Shown here piece by piece: positions 23,330 through 33,600 of a stretch of 64,000 bases of DNA. The stretch lies in the NCBI GenBank assembly GCA_029224185.1, contig CM055198.1, positions 5,043,573 to 5,107,572 on the forward strand, read 5' to 3'. Under the pieces are notes generated by a model. That model searched no databases. It was not told the origin of the DNA and was given only the letters and a program-made list of their open reading frames with translations. Both the position numbers and the translations under genes were made by a program. Each line of letters opens with the position of its first letter. Positions within the stretch are counted from its first letter, which is position 1. This DNA is from Karalla daura. Lineage: Eukaryota > Chordata > Actinopteri > Chaetodontiformes > Leiognathidae.

Positions 23330-23600
23330 TTAATGATGGCGCAGCGACGCAGCGGATGCCAAACGGGTCGAGTGATCTGAACACAGCTAACACGAAAGAC
23401 CCCGGTCGCGGTCCGTCACGAACGTCATCGCCCCTCCCGCCGTGAGCTGGGATCATTGTTCGCAACTCGCTCGCATTCAGCCGTTTACGACCAGCGTTCA
23501 GGCCGCTCTGGTGCATTGGTTTTGACTCTGCCGCCCTCCGACTGAAAACGGAGATCGCCGCCCAACGGCGAAGGGCAAGGGGAGGTTTGACGCAAGTGAC
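23330..23600. promoter_or_regulatory. Small CpG island
   Basis: About 29 CpG in the 240 bp at 23341-23580, GC near 57%, counted by eye. No TATA or exon is evident. A 161-codon minus-strand frame (23169-23654) covers it but matches nothing I know and is probably a by-product of GC-rich composition. Could be an orphan CpG island. Confidence 0.4.
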
Positions 23601-24289
23601 GGGATGAGGACCTCTGCATACAGGCAGTGTACAGGCAGATGGCCTCGGCAGCAAGGGGCATTTCCGTGAACCGCTTCAGCAGCAGGGATTTGCATTGTGC
23701 ATGTTTGCCGCTCTGCAAAAGGCAGAAAGATGGTGAACGCAAGGACACGTCGAGAGTACATTTTGCATTCTTTGAAAGACAAGCGCTCTTTTTTTCCCCC
23801 CTTCTTTCAACTATTGAATTGTTTTGTTTATCCTTCCATTACAGACTTGGAGAAACATGAAGGCTCGTGTGCATCCAGATAATCAATCTTGATCTCTCGC
23901 TAGAAGGAGAAAGATTGATTTGTTATGTCTTGGAGACGCCGTTTGATTTTTTTTTTCCCTTTCTCTTTTTTCTTTTTTTTTTTTCCAAGATGGAGAGACA
24001 TGCTTGTTTTGTCTCGCCTGTCTCTTTGGCTCAAACACACTGACCCTTAACAAGACCAGTCGGCAACCTTCGACCCCAAAGACCACAGCGCCCATTGATC
24101 ATCCGAACAGAGGGATTAACAGTGCACCATGGGATTTGAAGTCCCCGAACAAAGATAACTCTTCATTCCCCCTTAGAATAAGTTTCTTCTCCTCGGCGTT
24201 CAGGCCCAGTATCTGTCTGCACGAATCTTGTAGGGAAGGGACAACCAATCTACGACAAATTAGTGTCATGTAGCGATAGCCAGCACTTT
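23601..24289. other. Non-coding DNA with T-rich run
   Basis: T-rich stretch at 23947-23985 in otherwise unique sequence. No gene supported. Confidence 0.6.
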
Positions 24290-24440
24290 TGAAGCCTGTA
24301 CTAATTACATTTGCTGCGCTGAAATTAACGATACGATAAAAGGAATCTGCTGTTTGGGAATAAATGTTATCTTAATTGCTGGGTAGGATCCCCTTTAGAT
24401 TTCATTTTGATGTGGATCACTGAAGTCCACTAGCTTCCTG
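24290..24440. promoter_or_regulatory. Candidate enhancer-like block with TAATTA and GATA words
   Basis: TAATTA at 24302-24307, CGATAAAAG near 24334, TTATCT at 24367-24372 overlapping TTAATTG at 24372-24378. It is dense in homeodomain- and GATA-type words and lacks simple repeats. The role is inferred. Confidence 0.33.
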
Positions 24441-25316
24441 TGGCTGTATGATGAGATGTTAGCTGGAGCGGGGTTTGTTTCTGTGAGGGCGGTAATGTGA
24501 TCGGAGTGGTAAAGGCAGGCGAGGCTTAAGGGTCTTTTCAATCCAAAGTTAGTATGTGCTGTCATGAGGGGGGTGGGTCATTGAAATGGATGCGATGTGA
24601 ATCCACTCAGTGTCTCTGGGGGGCTGAAAGAGGGAAGAATTAGATTAGTGGGAGAATGCAATCAGTGTGACTACATTACCGGGTATGATGAGAGAGAGAG
24701 AAGAGAGGGGAGATGTGAGTGACAAGACGCTGGATTGCAAAAACTTTTCAAGGCTGCTCTGCGAATGCCAAACGGATGAGGAGCGGGTGGGGGTGGAGGG
24801 ATGAGATTCTTAGCCACAAATGTAAAATATATTTAAAAAAAACCAAAGCCAGAAAATCGATTAAAAGGTTCTTTAAATATATATGTATAGCATCCGTTAT
24901 CCCTCCGCGTTTTCCTGTGTCCTTATTTTCTCAAAAATCAAATTACCAAAATACCCAAGCAGGAAAAACTCATGGTCCAACCAAACAACATTATGGAAAT
25001 TACATATGACTTTGAGGGGAGAGACAGCCGTTTTATAATAACGGATCAGAAGAATAGGAGGGAGGAAAATGTCTGGCACGAGTTTCAGCATTTTGCTGAA
25101 TAAAGGAATGAGTTGGAGTAAATGGAGAAGGTGGCTGCGAGTGGGAGAGATCCTGCTGAATGTGCAAGCCGTTTCCTTTTACACTATTTACCCCGACTAC
25201 AAACCCAATTAGCTCAAATCAGGTTCAGTGTTTACACTAGCATCAGGAGATGATTAAGTGAAACCAAGAATTGAGTTTCACGTTTCCCCTTGCCATAGCA
25301 TTGTGTGCACCCCCTA
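24441..25316. other. Non-coding DNA, nothing specific seen
   Basis: Short GA run at about 24690-24702 and a (TA)n-like patch near 24878. No gene, RNA or known transposon. Confidence 0.6.
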
Positions 25317-25350
25317 CCACACACGCACACACACACACACACACACACAC
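25317..25350 (+). repeat. (CA)n microsatellite
   Basis: About 16 CA units with one CG interruption. Confidence 0.95.
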
Positions 25351-26623
25351 TCATGTGTCATCAAATAGAAGATTTGCTTTGTAAAAATAGTCTGCTTTAT
25401 TGGTTTGCACCACTGAATGAAGAAACTCAGCCCCATGTTATTGAAACTATTTGTCCAACTGAAATTCTACTATTGTTGCCCGGCCTATGACAGATCAAAT
25501 CTCCTGAGCAAAACGCAAACAGACCCCAAACCAGCGCTGAATGGCACTCTATCCACAGAAACCTGGACTCCCCACTGCTTCATCTTGTACTTTCCCTTTT
25601 CTTGTGTTTACTTTTTGTTCTGTGTAATTCATCAAAGGTAGACAGTTTGCTGAGATTACAATATGAAATTGTTGTCATTTATAGGTCAGGGAAGTGGAGA
25701 TGGCTTGTGTGTCCTTAAAGGCACAGTCTGGTGATCAGCTCAGCTGCCACAGAGAAAGATATTTCTCTCGGAAAGTGGAGGGGAACTTCTGCCATGCAGT
25801 TCATCAGATCACCAGTTGTAGAAAATTACCTTTATCCCTATATTCAGTTTTCTTTATCACACAGATGGAGGCATTTCTTTGAGTCATTAAATGTTCCACC
25901 ACCACCCTAACCAAAAGCCCTTTTAATAAAAGCCCTTTGCTCTTTATGTACAGCTTAACTCCCCCAGCTCAAAATCCACTCCACTCATTTAATCCCAACA
26001 TCTGCCCCTTCTACCCCCAACTTCCCAGTTTTCTCTCTGCCAACATATATCTCTGTGCCAAGTCCTACCCCCACACATAACGCTACCCAGGCCAGCAGGG
26101 AAAGCAAACAAAATGGAAGTGAATGGGCAAACATGGACCTAACACAGATTGTTTGGTGTCTGAACCTCTCTCTTTTTTTTCCCCCCGTCTGTGTTGTTGA
26201 TTTTCCATGGCAGATCAGGTTTAGCTGTTTGCCTCTCTTAGAAGCGAGAAATCATAACAAAACTCCTATACCCGATTGAGCCTATATGAACACGTGCAAA
26301 ATATGTCAACAAACGCGAGCATGGACTCGACTGATGTCCACATATTTTGGGTTAAACCGGTGCCATTTGGGTGAAATGATCCATGTAAAATCACAGTGTA
26401 TATGATACACTTTTTCCGCCGCTGCTGTTCATCCAGTGAAGTTATCCCATCAGCGGCCGCCATTCAGAGGCCTTCCCATAATGCCCACTCAATGAATATA
26501 AACACATAATGAATTCTCAGCTAATTTGCCCTCTTATCTTTTGAAATTACACCCCGCGTGCTCTTTAGGGAGAATAATGATAGCTTCCTCTTGTGGTTTA
26601 CTTGCTTTACAAGGCTCACAGGG

Positions 26624-26624
<1 letters not shown>
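25351..26624. other. Non-coding DNA, possible constrained patch at its end
   Basis: Mixed unique sequence. The segment 26470-26560 carries AATGAATATAAACA, TAATGAATT and GCTAATTTGC words and could be regulatory. No gene supported. Confidence 0.5.

Positions 26625-26679
<55 letters not shown>
26625..26679 (+). repeat. (TG)n microsatellite
   Basis: About 27 uninterrupted TG units followed by short TG islands to 26704. Confidence 0.97.
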
Positions 26680-26682
<3 letters not shown>

Positions 26683-26877
26683 TATATGCAACATGTGTGT
26701 GTGTACATATGAGAGGGTGGGTGTCGTATGTATGTTTGTGCTAACTGTGAGAACTTCTTATTTGCGATACCACAAGAGTATACAGAGAGAGGAAATGGTG
26801 TAAAAGTAACAAACCTGTCATTGTTTCAACAACATCGGCAGTTTCCCCATGCCGCTCACACCCATGCACACGCAAAA

Positions 26878-26910
26878 GCACATACACACACACACACACA
26901 GACACACACT
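26878..26910 (+). repeat. (CA)n microsatellite
   Basis: CA repeats with TA and GA interruptions, about 200 bp downstream of and inverted to the (TG) array at 26625. Confidence 0.92.
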
Positions 26911-27429
26911 GCCAAGGCTTTCCCTGGGCCTTAGATCAGAGACAAGTATCCGAATGCATGACTTGGACTCTGAGTGTGACAGTAGCTGCTCACATTATTC
27001 ATCGCTGTGTGTATTTTTCTTGCTCTGGCAGAGCTGCTCTGGCCCTTCCCATGACCGAATACTGCACAAACTGGGTTACCCTAGTTGATGTTGTGTGAGG
27101 CAGACATCTTGGACAGACTGCTGGAACAAACACGGGTGGCAGTGCACTTGAGTTTCGGTTCCAGTCTTGTGTGAATGTGCGGTGGGTTTGGGCAGAAGAG
27201 AGAGGAGCACTGTTCATGGACAGGAGATTTAGTTTGATTCTCATTGCTAAGTACAAGCGGCGGGTAACAATTTATATCTAAAGGACGGGGGATGTCCTCA
27301 AAGCTCTAATTACTGTGTGGGTGGGTCTTCAAGTTATTCTGGCGGCTCCAGTAGCCTTTATCCTCCTCTTTCCCTCTCTTTGAGCCAGGAGGGTTCCTGG
27401 TTCAAAGGTTTGAACTCAGAGGCTCTCAC

Positions 27430-27640
27430 GTTCTGAGGAGTATTAGAGTAATGACAAGCCACTCAGGACCTGACCTGAGACCTCCGTCAGGTTCCATCTC
27501 CATGTATCACATGCAAGACGTCGTCGATTCAATGAGGAGTTGTTACGTGGCTCAATGAGAGGTTTATCATGCGAGTTGATTCTACGTGCTATAAAAATAA
27601 TTGCACTGAAGCCCAATTCCTCCAAAACACAAGAAGGAAA
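27430..27640. promoter_or_regulatory. Candidate enhancer-like block
   Basis: Repeat-poor sequence with a CTATAAAAATAATTGCA segment near 27589-27605 and several retained CpGs. Could be a constrained element. Weak evidence from composition only. Confidence 0.22.
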
Positions 27641-27949
27641 GATGACAAATAAAACAAATGAATGTTTTTCAGCATTAATACCATCTCGTCTGTTTCTAGG
27701 ATCAATACAGAATCCCAGAATAAACACAATGTGCACACGGCAAAAATCCCCCCGCTCGATTTGTTGGAGACCAAAATAGAGTTAAAATTTAAAAATAAAG
27801 ACTCGCTCATATCGACTGCTGAATCAGTGTTATCCTGTGATTATGTGACAGTGTTGCATTACCAGGTTAATGTCTGCGGTTGAACGTCCTGCTCTACTGA
27901 CCATAAAAAGACTGTAAGGGAGAATCTGAGCTGGCCCACGTTGGCCCAA

Positions 27950-28145
27950 ATGTCCTTCCGCTCCTCTCTTATCTCTTTCTTTCCCCTGACCCTGCCTTCT
28001 GTCTTTCTCTGCCCTTCATCCCAGTTGTCTCACAATCCTCCCCTCGCCCAGCGAGGGTCATCTTACGGGGGTCACCCACCTTTCACCTCCGCTCATTGAG
28101 CCCCCGCTCGTACCTCGCGCTCTCTCTGATCACTTTCTCTCTTCT
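27950..28145 (+). repeat. Pyrimidine-rich tract with acceptor-like end
   Basis: CT-rich for nearly 200 bp. Within it, a polypyrimidine run ending CCCAG near 28019-28023 looks like a splice acceptor, but no open frame with a recognisable product follows. Confidence 0.55.
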
Positions 28146-28488
28146 GCTCCGAGCCGGGCTTGTTATCCACACACCTGCTCACAGTATGCACTCACATGTG
28201 TATCGAGGACAAAAAAAACAAACAAAAAAAGGAATCCCTTTACATTTGTGCAAACCACTGTATTCTGTGGATGTAAGATTAAGACAGTGAGAGGAAAGTG
28301 GATATGACACACTGTTGTTACTGTATATATGGATGTACTCATTCTATGGTAGAGCCCATGGGTGAGAAACACCCCGCACAGCAGAGAATGTAATATCAAC
28401 ATGTCAGCAAATGTCTTTGGCCTAATTATCATTTGCTTTGCTGCTGAAACACGGGCCAGTATGGCTGGTGACTGATCCAATGAACACT

Positions 28489-28490
<2 letters not shown>

Positions 28491-28554
<64 letters not shown>

Positions 28555-28565
28555 AACACGCACAC
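28491..28565 (+). repeat. (CA)n microsatellite
   Basis: CA units over 75 bp with AA interruptions near 28539 and 28555. Confidence 0.97.
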
Positions 28566-28889
28566 CATAGTGAAGTGAACACCAGGGCTTTGATGTTCCT
28601 ACTTTTCATGGACAGCTTTATTCTCTCCCCTCAATCCCCCGCTCTGAAGAGGCGAGAGAGCAGAAACGGAGGCCTGACAGATTCAGCTAATTGAACTGTT
28701 TGCTCCGTTTCCACGCGCAAAAAAACAAATGCGGACATGCAAGCAGCGTGTTGTTTTTTGGGTGTGTGCGCGTGTGTGTAGGAGGGAGAGCAAAAGGGAG
28801 ACTCACACTCTCGGATTAGCACAGACACACGCGGATAAAAATAGAGAAAGATGCACTCCTGCTCTTGCCTGTGTCTCAATCTCGCTCAG

Positions 28890-29045
28890 GTGTTCACAGA
28901 CCTCATCATCACTTCCACTTCTGCTCCCCCCTTTCTTCTCCCCTTCATTCTCTGACCTCGACCTTCACGGATCCGCCTCCCCGAGATTCTCCCACTCCGC
29001 CTCCTCTCACCACCTCCATCCATCTCCCTCTCATCTCCTCTTTGA
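28890..29045 (+). repeat. Pyrimidine-rich tract
   Basis: CT-rich with CCT and TCC units. Just downstream, AACAG|GTAGGG at 29086-29096 is donor-like, but no acceptor bounds a believable exon. Confidence 0.7.
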
Positions 29046-29878
29046 TGTGGTGATGCGGGGTTATCTGGGACTCTCGTCTGAGGGGAACAGGTAGGGGGGT
29101 GAGCAGGGAAAAAAGAGACAGAATGTGAGAAAGGAGGAGGGAGAAGCAGTAAGGGGAGGGGCTGCAGAGATGGTGTGGACCCCCCCTCCCCCCACCCCCC
29201 CGGCTCACTCTCTCTGACACTAACATCTCTTTCAACTCACCCACCACATTTCACCAATGGAGGAGAAATTGCAGTAAATGACACTACTGAGCTGGGTTTA
29301 AAAACTAACAAAAACACATCCCTCTGCCCAGTCTGGTTGACAGATCAGAGTCTAATTCCGGTCTGAGAATGCCATTTCTGTGGCGTATGTGAGCAGAGGA
29401 GTATGGCAGAAAACCAGCAGGACCTCAGTCCGTGCAGTGCACTAAAGATGTCTTTTTCTCTGTGGAGGTTTCTCTCGAGATGAAGGGTTTTGCCGTGTCT
29501 TTTTAGTGAAGTCAGGAAGTGTTCTCTCTGAAAATCCCCACGCGGCCCCCTTCGCACCCCGTAGAAGAACACACAGGCGGAGTATTTTTAGCAGATGAAC
29601 TGCCTTGAAACTTAAAAATAGATGGGACGGAGAGCACATTCTGCTAATTTAATAAGCTATACCTCGGGAGGCACGCCGAGCAGAGGTGTAAAGAATTCAG
29701 GTGTTGTGTTTATTGAGCTGTTGAGGGAACGTGAAGTGCACCTAGGAGGAGGGAGAGAAGAGATTTTCTCTGCCAGCTCTCTCCCCTCCGGGCCACCAGG
29801 TCACGATCCTGCCAGCCAGCCCACCATGTAGCCTGCCAACTCCATTTAAACACACATGTACACAAAGCCAGACACCTA

Positions 29879-29890
29879 CACACACACACA

Positions 29891-29969
<79 letters not shown>

Positions 29970-29982
29970 ACACGCACACACA
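29879..29982 (+). repeat. Long (CA)n microsatellite
   Basis: A 104-bp CA array with TA interruptions near 29897 and 29965 and a CG near 29974. A second small CA run lies at about 30023-30037. The overlapping Cys-Val and His-Thr frames are artefacts. Confidence 0.98.
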
Positions 29983-30039
29983 GTTGCTGCCTATGCCTAC
30001 TGCACATGCATACACTTGACTTGCACACACACACACAGT

Positions 30040-31307
30040 GCTTATGTGTGTGTGGAGAGTATCTGCTAATGAAGGATCACTTGGCTGTGTGCAGCACGCC
30101 AGGACTGAGAGCTGGCCACTAATGAATTGATCAAAGTCTTACAGGTGTATGATGATACGAGGACATCCTCTCAAATGTGATGTCTACCGTATAACTGTCA
30201 CACAGCAGCTAGACGAGTTTATTAGGCCCAGGGTCCATTTCATTTAAGACAAACTCAGCTGAGATAAATCTCAAACTAACCGACCTACTAACTTTAGCTA
30301 AACATACATACAGTTTTGAAACTTTTTAAATACCCATTGAAATACCCTTTTTAAATACCCATAAAGCACACAAAGATGAATGCACACACCCACACGCACG
30401 CACAAGCCACACACTGTGGATTAAGGCGGGAATCTTTTGTTAGCAACCCTCAATTCCCTCAAATCCTTTCTGAAGCCGCGAACAGGCAGAATGGACGTCA
30501 GGATTTCCGCCATGTTGCTCTTGTTGCTCTGCTTATGATGTCTGAGCCACATGCAAACACCGGCAGGCTCCGCTCTTTCCTCGTACCGACAGGCGGTGCA
30601 CAGTTTGTGCAGGCATAAATCTGCGACTGCGCTCGCATGTGTCCGTGAGTGCGTATGAGCGTGTGACTCGTGCCCACTTGGCCGAGCTCAGGTGTGCGGT
30701 GTGTTCCCGCGGCGTGTCGGCGGGGGGGCGTCCATGTCCCCTGCAGGATGTGTTGATTAGTTTTGCCCAGGCTGAGCCAAGAGGCCTGTCAGGTGCTTAG
30801 CAGACTGTACCAAAGTGACACGGGGGTGAACCTGTGTTAGCGGAACACGGGGACCTGCTGATAAACAGCACAAGGACACAGGCAGAGGGGATATGCTCCG
30901 AGCGAAAAGGAACTCTTTGGTTCCGCATTTGCTGCAGTATGCCACTGCAAAGTTTCTGCTCTATGCTCGTGACTCTTTTTGAACGATTTTAGAGTTATCA
31001 TCCAGAAATGGCACAATGACTCATTCTAAATATTTGTCTAAATATATACGCTGTTTGTTTGTTCTAGTTTTAGTTCTTCTAGTTTAGAAAAAGAGTGCCC
31101 AACACAGATTTCTCAGTGTTTTTTCTGTTTTTTTCATTCTTATGAATAAATAGAGTGGCTGGAAAACTGAACAGTCTTAAGAACACTCTTAAGGAGGATT
31201 ACTCACTTGCTAATGGGAGGCTTTAGATACAAATATGACGTGTGATTGAACAGGTAGCTCTTCACACAGGGCAGATTGGGTTTTATCTATAGATCTCCTA
31301 GTCAGAC
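30040..31307. other. Non-coding DNA, CpG-rich patch near 30.6-30.7 kb
   Basis: Mostly unique sequence. A GC- and CpG-rich patch spans about 30605-30735, including a G7 run near 30722. A small direct repeat of AAATACCC words lies at 30328-30360. No gene supported. Confidence 0.55.
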
Positions 31308-31490
31308 TTCAGACCTTTCTATTTGGAGTTTGCATGTTCTCCATATCTGCATTGGTTTTTCCCAGGTACTCTGGTTTCTTCCCACAGTTCAAAAACATGC
31401 ATTAATTAAAGACTAGGCTCAGGGAACTCCCATGGATGCACTGGAGATTGGCTGCGGGTACAAATCAGCTAAAATTAAGGATGGATGAAG
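31308..31490 (+). mobile_element. Degraded SINE-like repeat (body and tail)
   Basis: The same family as 12371 and 16065. Body words 'ggagtttgcatgttctcc', 'ggtactctggtttctt' and 'cccacagttcaaaaacatgc' are clear, and the tail 'actggagattggctgcggg..aaggatggatgaag' corresponds to the usual 3' end. The tRNA-like head is truncated. Confidence 0.75.
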
Positions 31491-33114
31491 GTCAGATTCC
31501 TTTAATTTGCTCTCATTCAACACATCCATTTTTATTCATTTATTTGTTTATATAACAAGTTTGACATGAATTAGAAATGGTGCTTTGCAACAAGCTGTGC
31601 ACTCAGTCATCTTCCAAACAAACTGTAATTTACACCTCAAGCAGACAGAGCAACATTAGTTTCTTCAGTCATGCTTTTATTCTCTTGGCAAATGTTAGCA
31701 AAATTGGCTCTTCCTTTGCCCTGTTTCACGTTCTACCTATTCCAAAGGGAAACGTCTAAAGAGCTTGAAGGAGTTCCTTAATGCATCATGTTTGTTTGCA
31801 TCATTACGGGGGCGGTTGAAGGGAATCAAAACACTAAACTCTGGTTGTGGCTGTAAAACCCAAAGAGTTTCATGCTGCCGTGCACAGCAAATTTGTCATA
31901 TAATCATCTGTAATGTCTTCACGATCATTAAAGTCCACTTTTACATTGTATTCTTTCCTCAATTTTGTATAGAAATATAAATTAGTACAGCATTAAATTC
32001 TCATCTTTAAACCACTGAGACTGGGTATCATTAGACCCCTCTGATGTTAAACACACACAGTATGTGGTCTGTGCCAGACTTATGTGGGTGGGAATGAGAT
32101 CCAGCGTCTTTGAAATGAACACTTAAAAGAGTAACATTAATGCAGTGCATCATGCTGTATTGGCGTGCAAGTTAATGAATGGAAAACTGATTTACCCTTT
32201 ACAGCTACTGCGAATCAGATCAGTTGAATTCAATTCATATTGTAGGTTTGACAGTGTGCGATTGTGGATCATTGTCTATTACCACAGTATTCTAATTCTG
32301 TCCTATATCGATATCGATTGCAGGATGCAAAAATATCGTGGTGAAACGAAAGCTGTCAGGTCAGTCTCTGAAATCACAATATCATATGAAAACCCCTGAG
32401 AGCATTTTTATTTTTCCTCTGGGTACAGTGTTACTGTACAGCAGAGAGGGATGGAGAGACAGTGACTTAATGAAATCAGAAAGAGTGAGATGGACTTGAG
32501 TTTATTGAAGGCAGATCTGGGCAGAGAGGACGTGAGAGATGGGAGCCTTGAATGAAAAGAGAGGCAGGGATGGGAGAGTATGAGACAGAGAGAGGACGGA
32601 TGGAGGGAAGAACAGTGCGAGCGAAAGGAGGGATCTTGCAGTACCTGTGATGGATGAGCTTTAGCTCAGGTGTGACGGCGCGACCAAATTAAATCACTGA
32701 GCAGACAGCAATGAACGAGAGACAAGGTTATCACTTTCGCTCCTTTCCTCCCTCTCTCTCTCTCTCTCTCCCTCCCTTGCTCCCTCCTCTCTCTGTCTAC
32801 CACCCTGACTCTGAGTCTCATCGCTCTGTCCTCACTTCACTATCATCGCTCTCTGCCGCTCTGCTCTCAGTCTGGAGGGAGAATCGGCCCTCACCTCTGA
32901 GTAATGTCAGACACATTTCAATCATGTACTCTGGGAGCCCGCTGCATGACATCACTTTACTTTTTTTAACTTACAAGAAAAGTACAGCTCCATAATAAGA
33001 ATGCAAAAATCCAGTCCTCTCTGCAGTCATAATAGTGTAGCTTTTATACATGGGCTATCCATTTTAAGCCTTGCTCCAATTATGGGATATCTTAACATAC
33101 ACAGTTATAATGCT
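31491..33114. other. Non-coding DNA with short (TC)n
   Basis: AT-rich unique sequence with no coding frame of interest. A (TC)n/CCCT run lies at about 32748-32790. Confidence 0.6.
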
Positions 33115-33375
33115 ATTTCAGCCAAACAGCTCCCTGTTTGCTGAGGAAAATGTGACTCACCTGTGTCCTGACCTCCTCCACTTCCAGCACCTTGAGGATG
33201 AACTGGAACACAAGCAGCAGCCAGCCACTAATCCTCCAGAGGCTCTCGGACTGGAATACGCATTCCTGCAGCCAGGTTCCAACATCTGGAGAAAGGTTTT
33301 CCCTGAAGAGTGGAGGCGGTTAAAGCAGTATATAAATGTCCATGGTTAAGAAATGAGAGGCTGGATATTCAGATA
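33115..33375 (+). pseudogene. Relic of Tc1/mariner transposase 3' end
   Basis: The frame at 33071-33349 aligns by eye with the C-terminal end of fish Tc1-like transposases. The PDL..HL.DELEH segment matches the usual PDLNPIEHLWDELE region, and a FPEEWRRL-like segment matches the terminal LPRRV..AAKGG region. Downstream CCATGGTTAAGAAATGAGA matches the usual sequence after the stop. The codon at the third catalytic position reads CAG (Gln, 33185-33187) instead of Glu. The rest of the gene and the terminal repeats are absent, so this is an inactive fragment. Confidence 0.7.
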
Positions 33376-33496
33376 CTGCACAGGCACATGGAGAATGAGC
33401 GCTTGGCACTGTGAACTCACAGCAAATCATACAATCAAAGCTTTGACTCTTTTTGGTGCCTTTTCTGTTGCTTTACATGCATATTTAAGTCGACCG
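33376..33496. other. Spacer between transposon relics
   Basis: About 120 bp with no recognised feature. Confidence 0.5.
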
Positions 33497-33572
33497 GAGA
33501 CTCTGAAATGCCACTTGAAGTGTGAGTGAATGGCATGTCTCCCTTGCAATTGGTGGCCTGTACAAGGTGTGA
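33497..33572 (+). mobile_element. SINE-like tail fragment
   Basis: 'ctctgaaatgccacttgaag', 'gtgaatggcatgtct' and 'ttggtggcctgtacaaggtgt' resemble the 3' part of the same SINE-like family (gtgaatggttgtctgt ... gcgacctgtccagggtgt). Short, decayed fragment. Confidence 0.55.
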
Positions 33573-33600
33573 CTGGCTATAAAGTGCTGAAAGTATGAAG

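Noticed and set aside
28890..29096. Possible exon before a donor-like AACAG|GTAGGG
   Set aside because: No acceptor AG follows the pyrimidine tract at a sensible distance, and the peptide is unrecognised.
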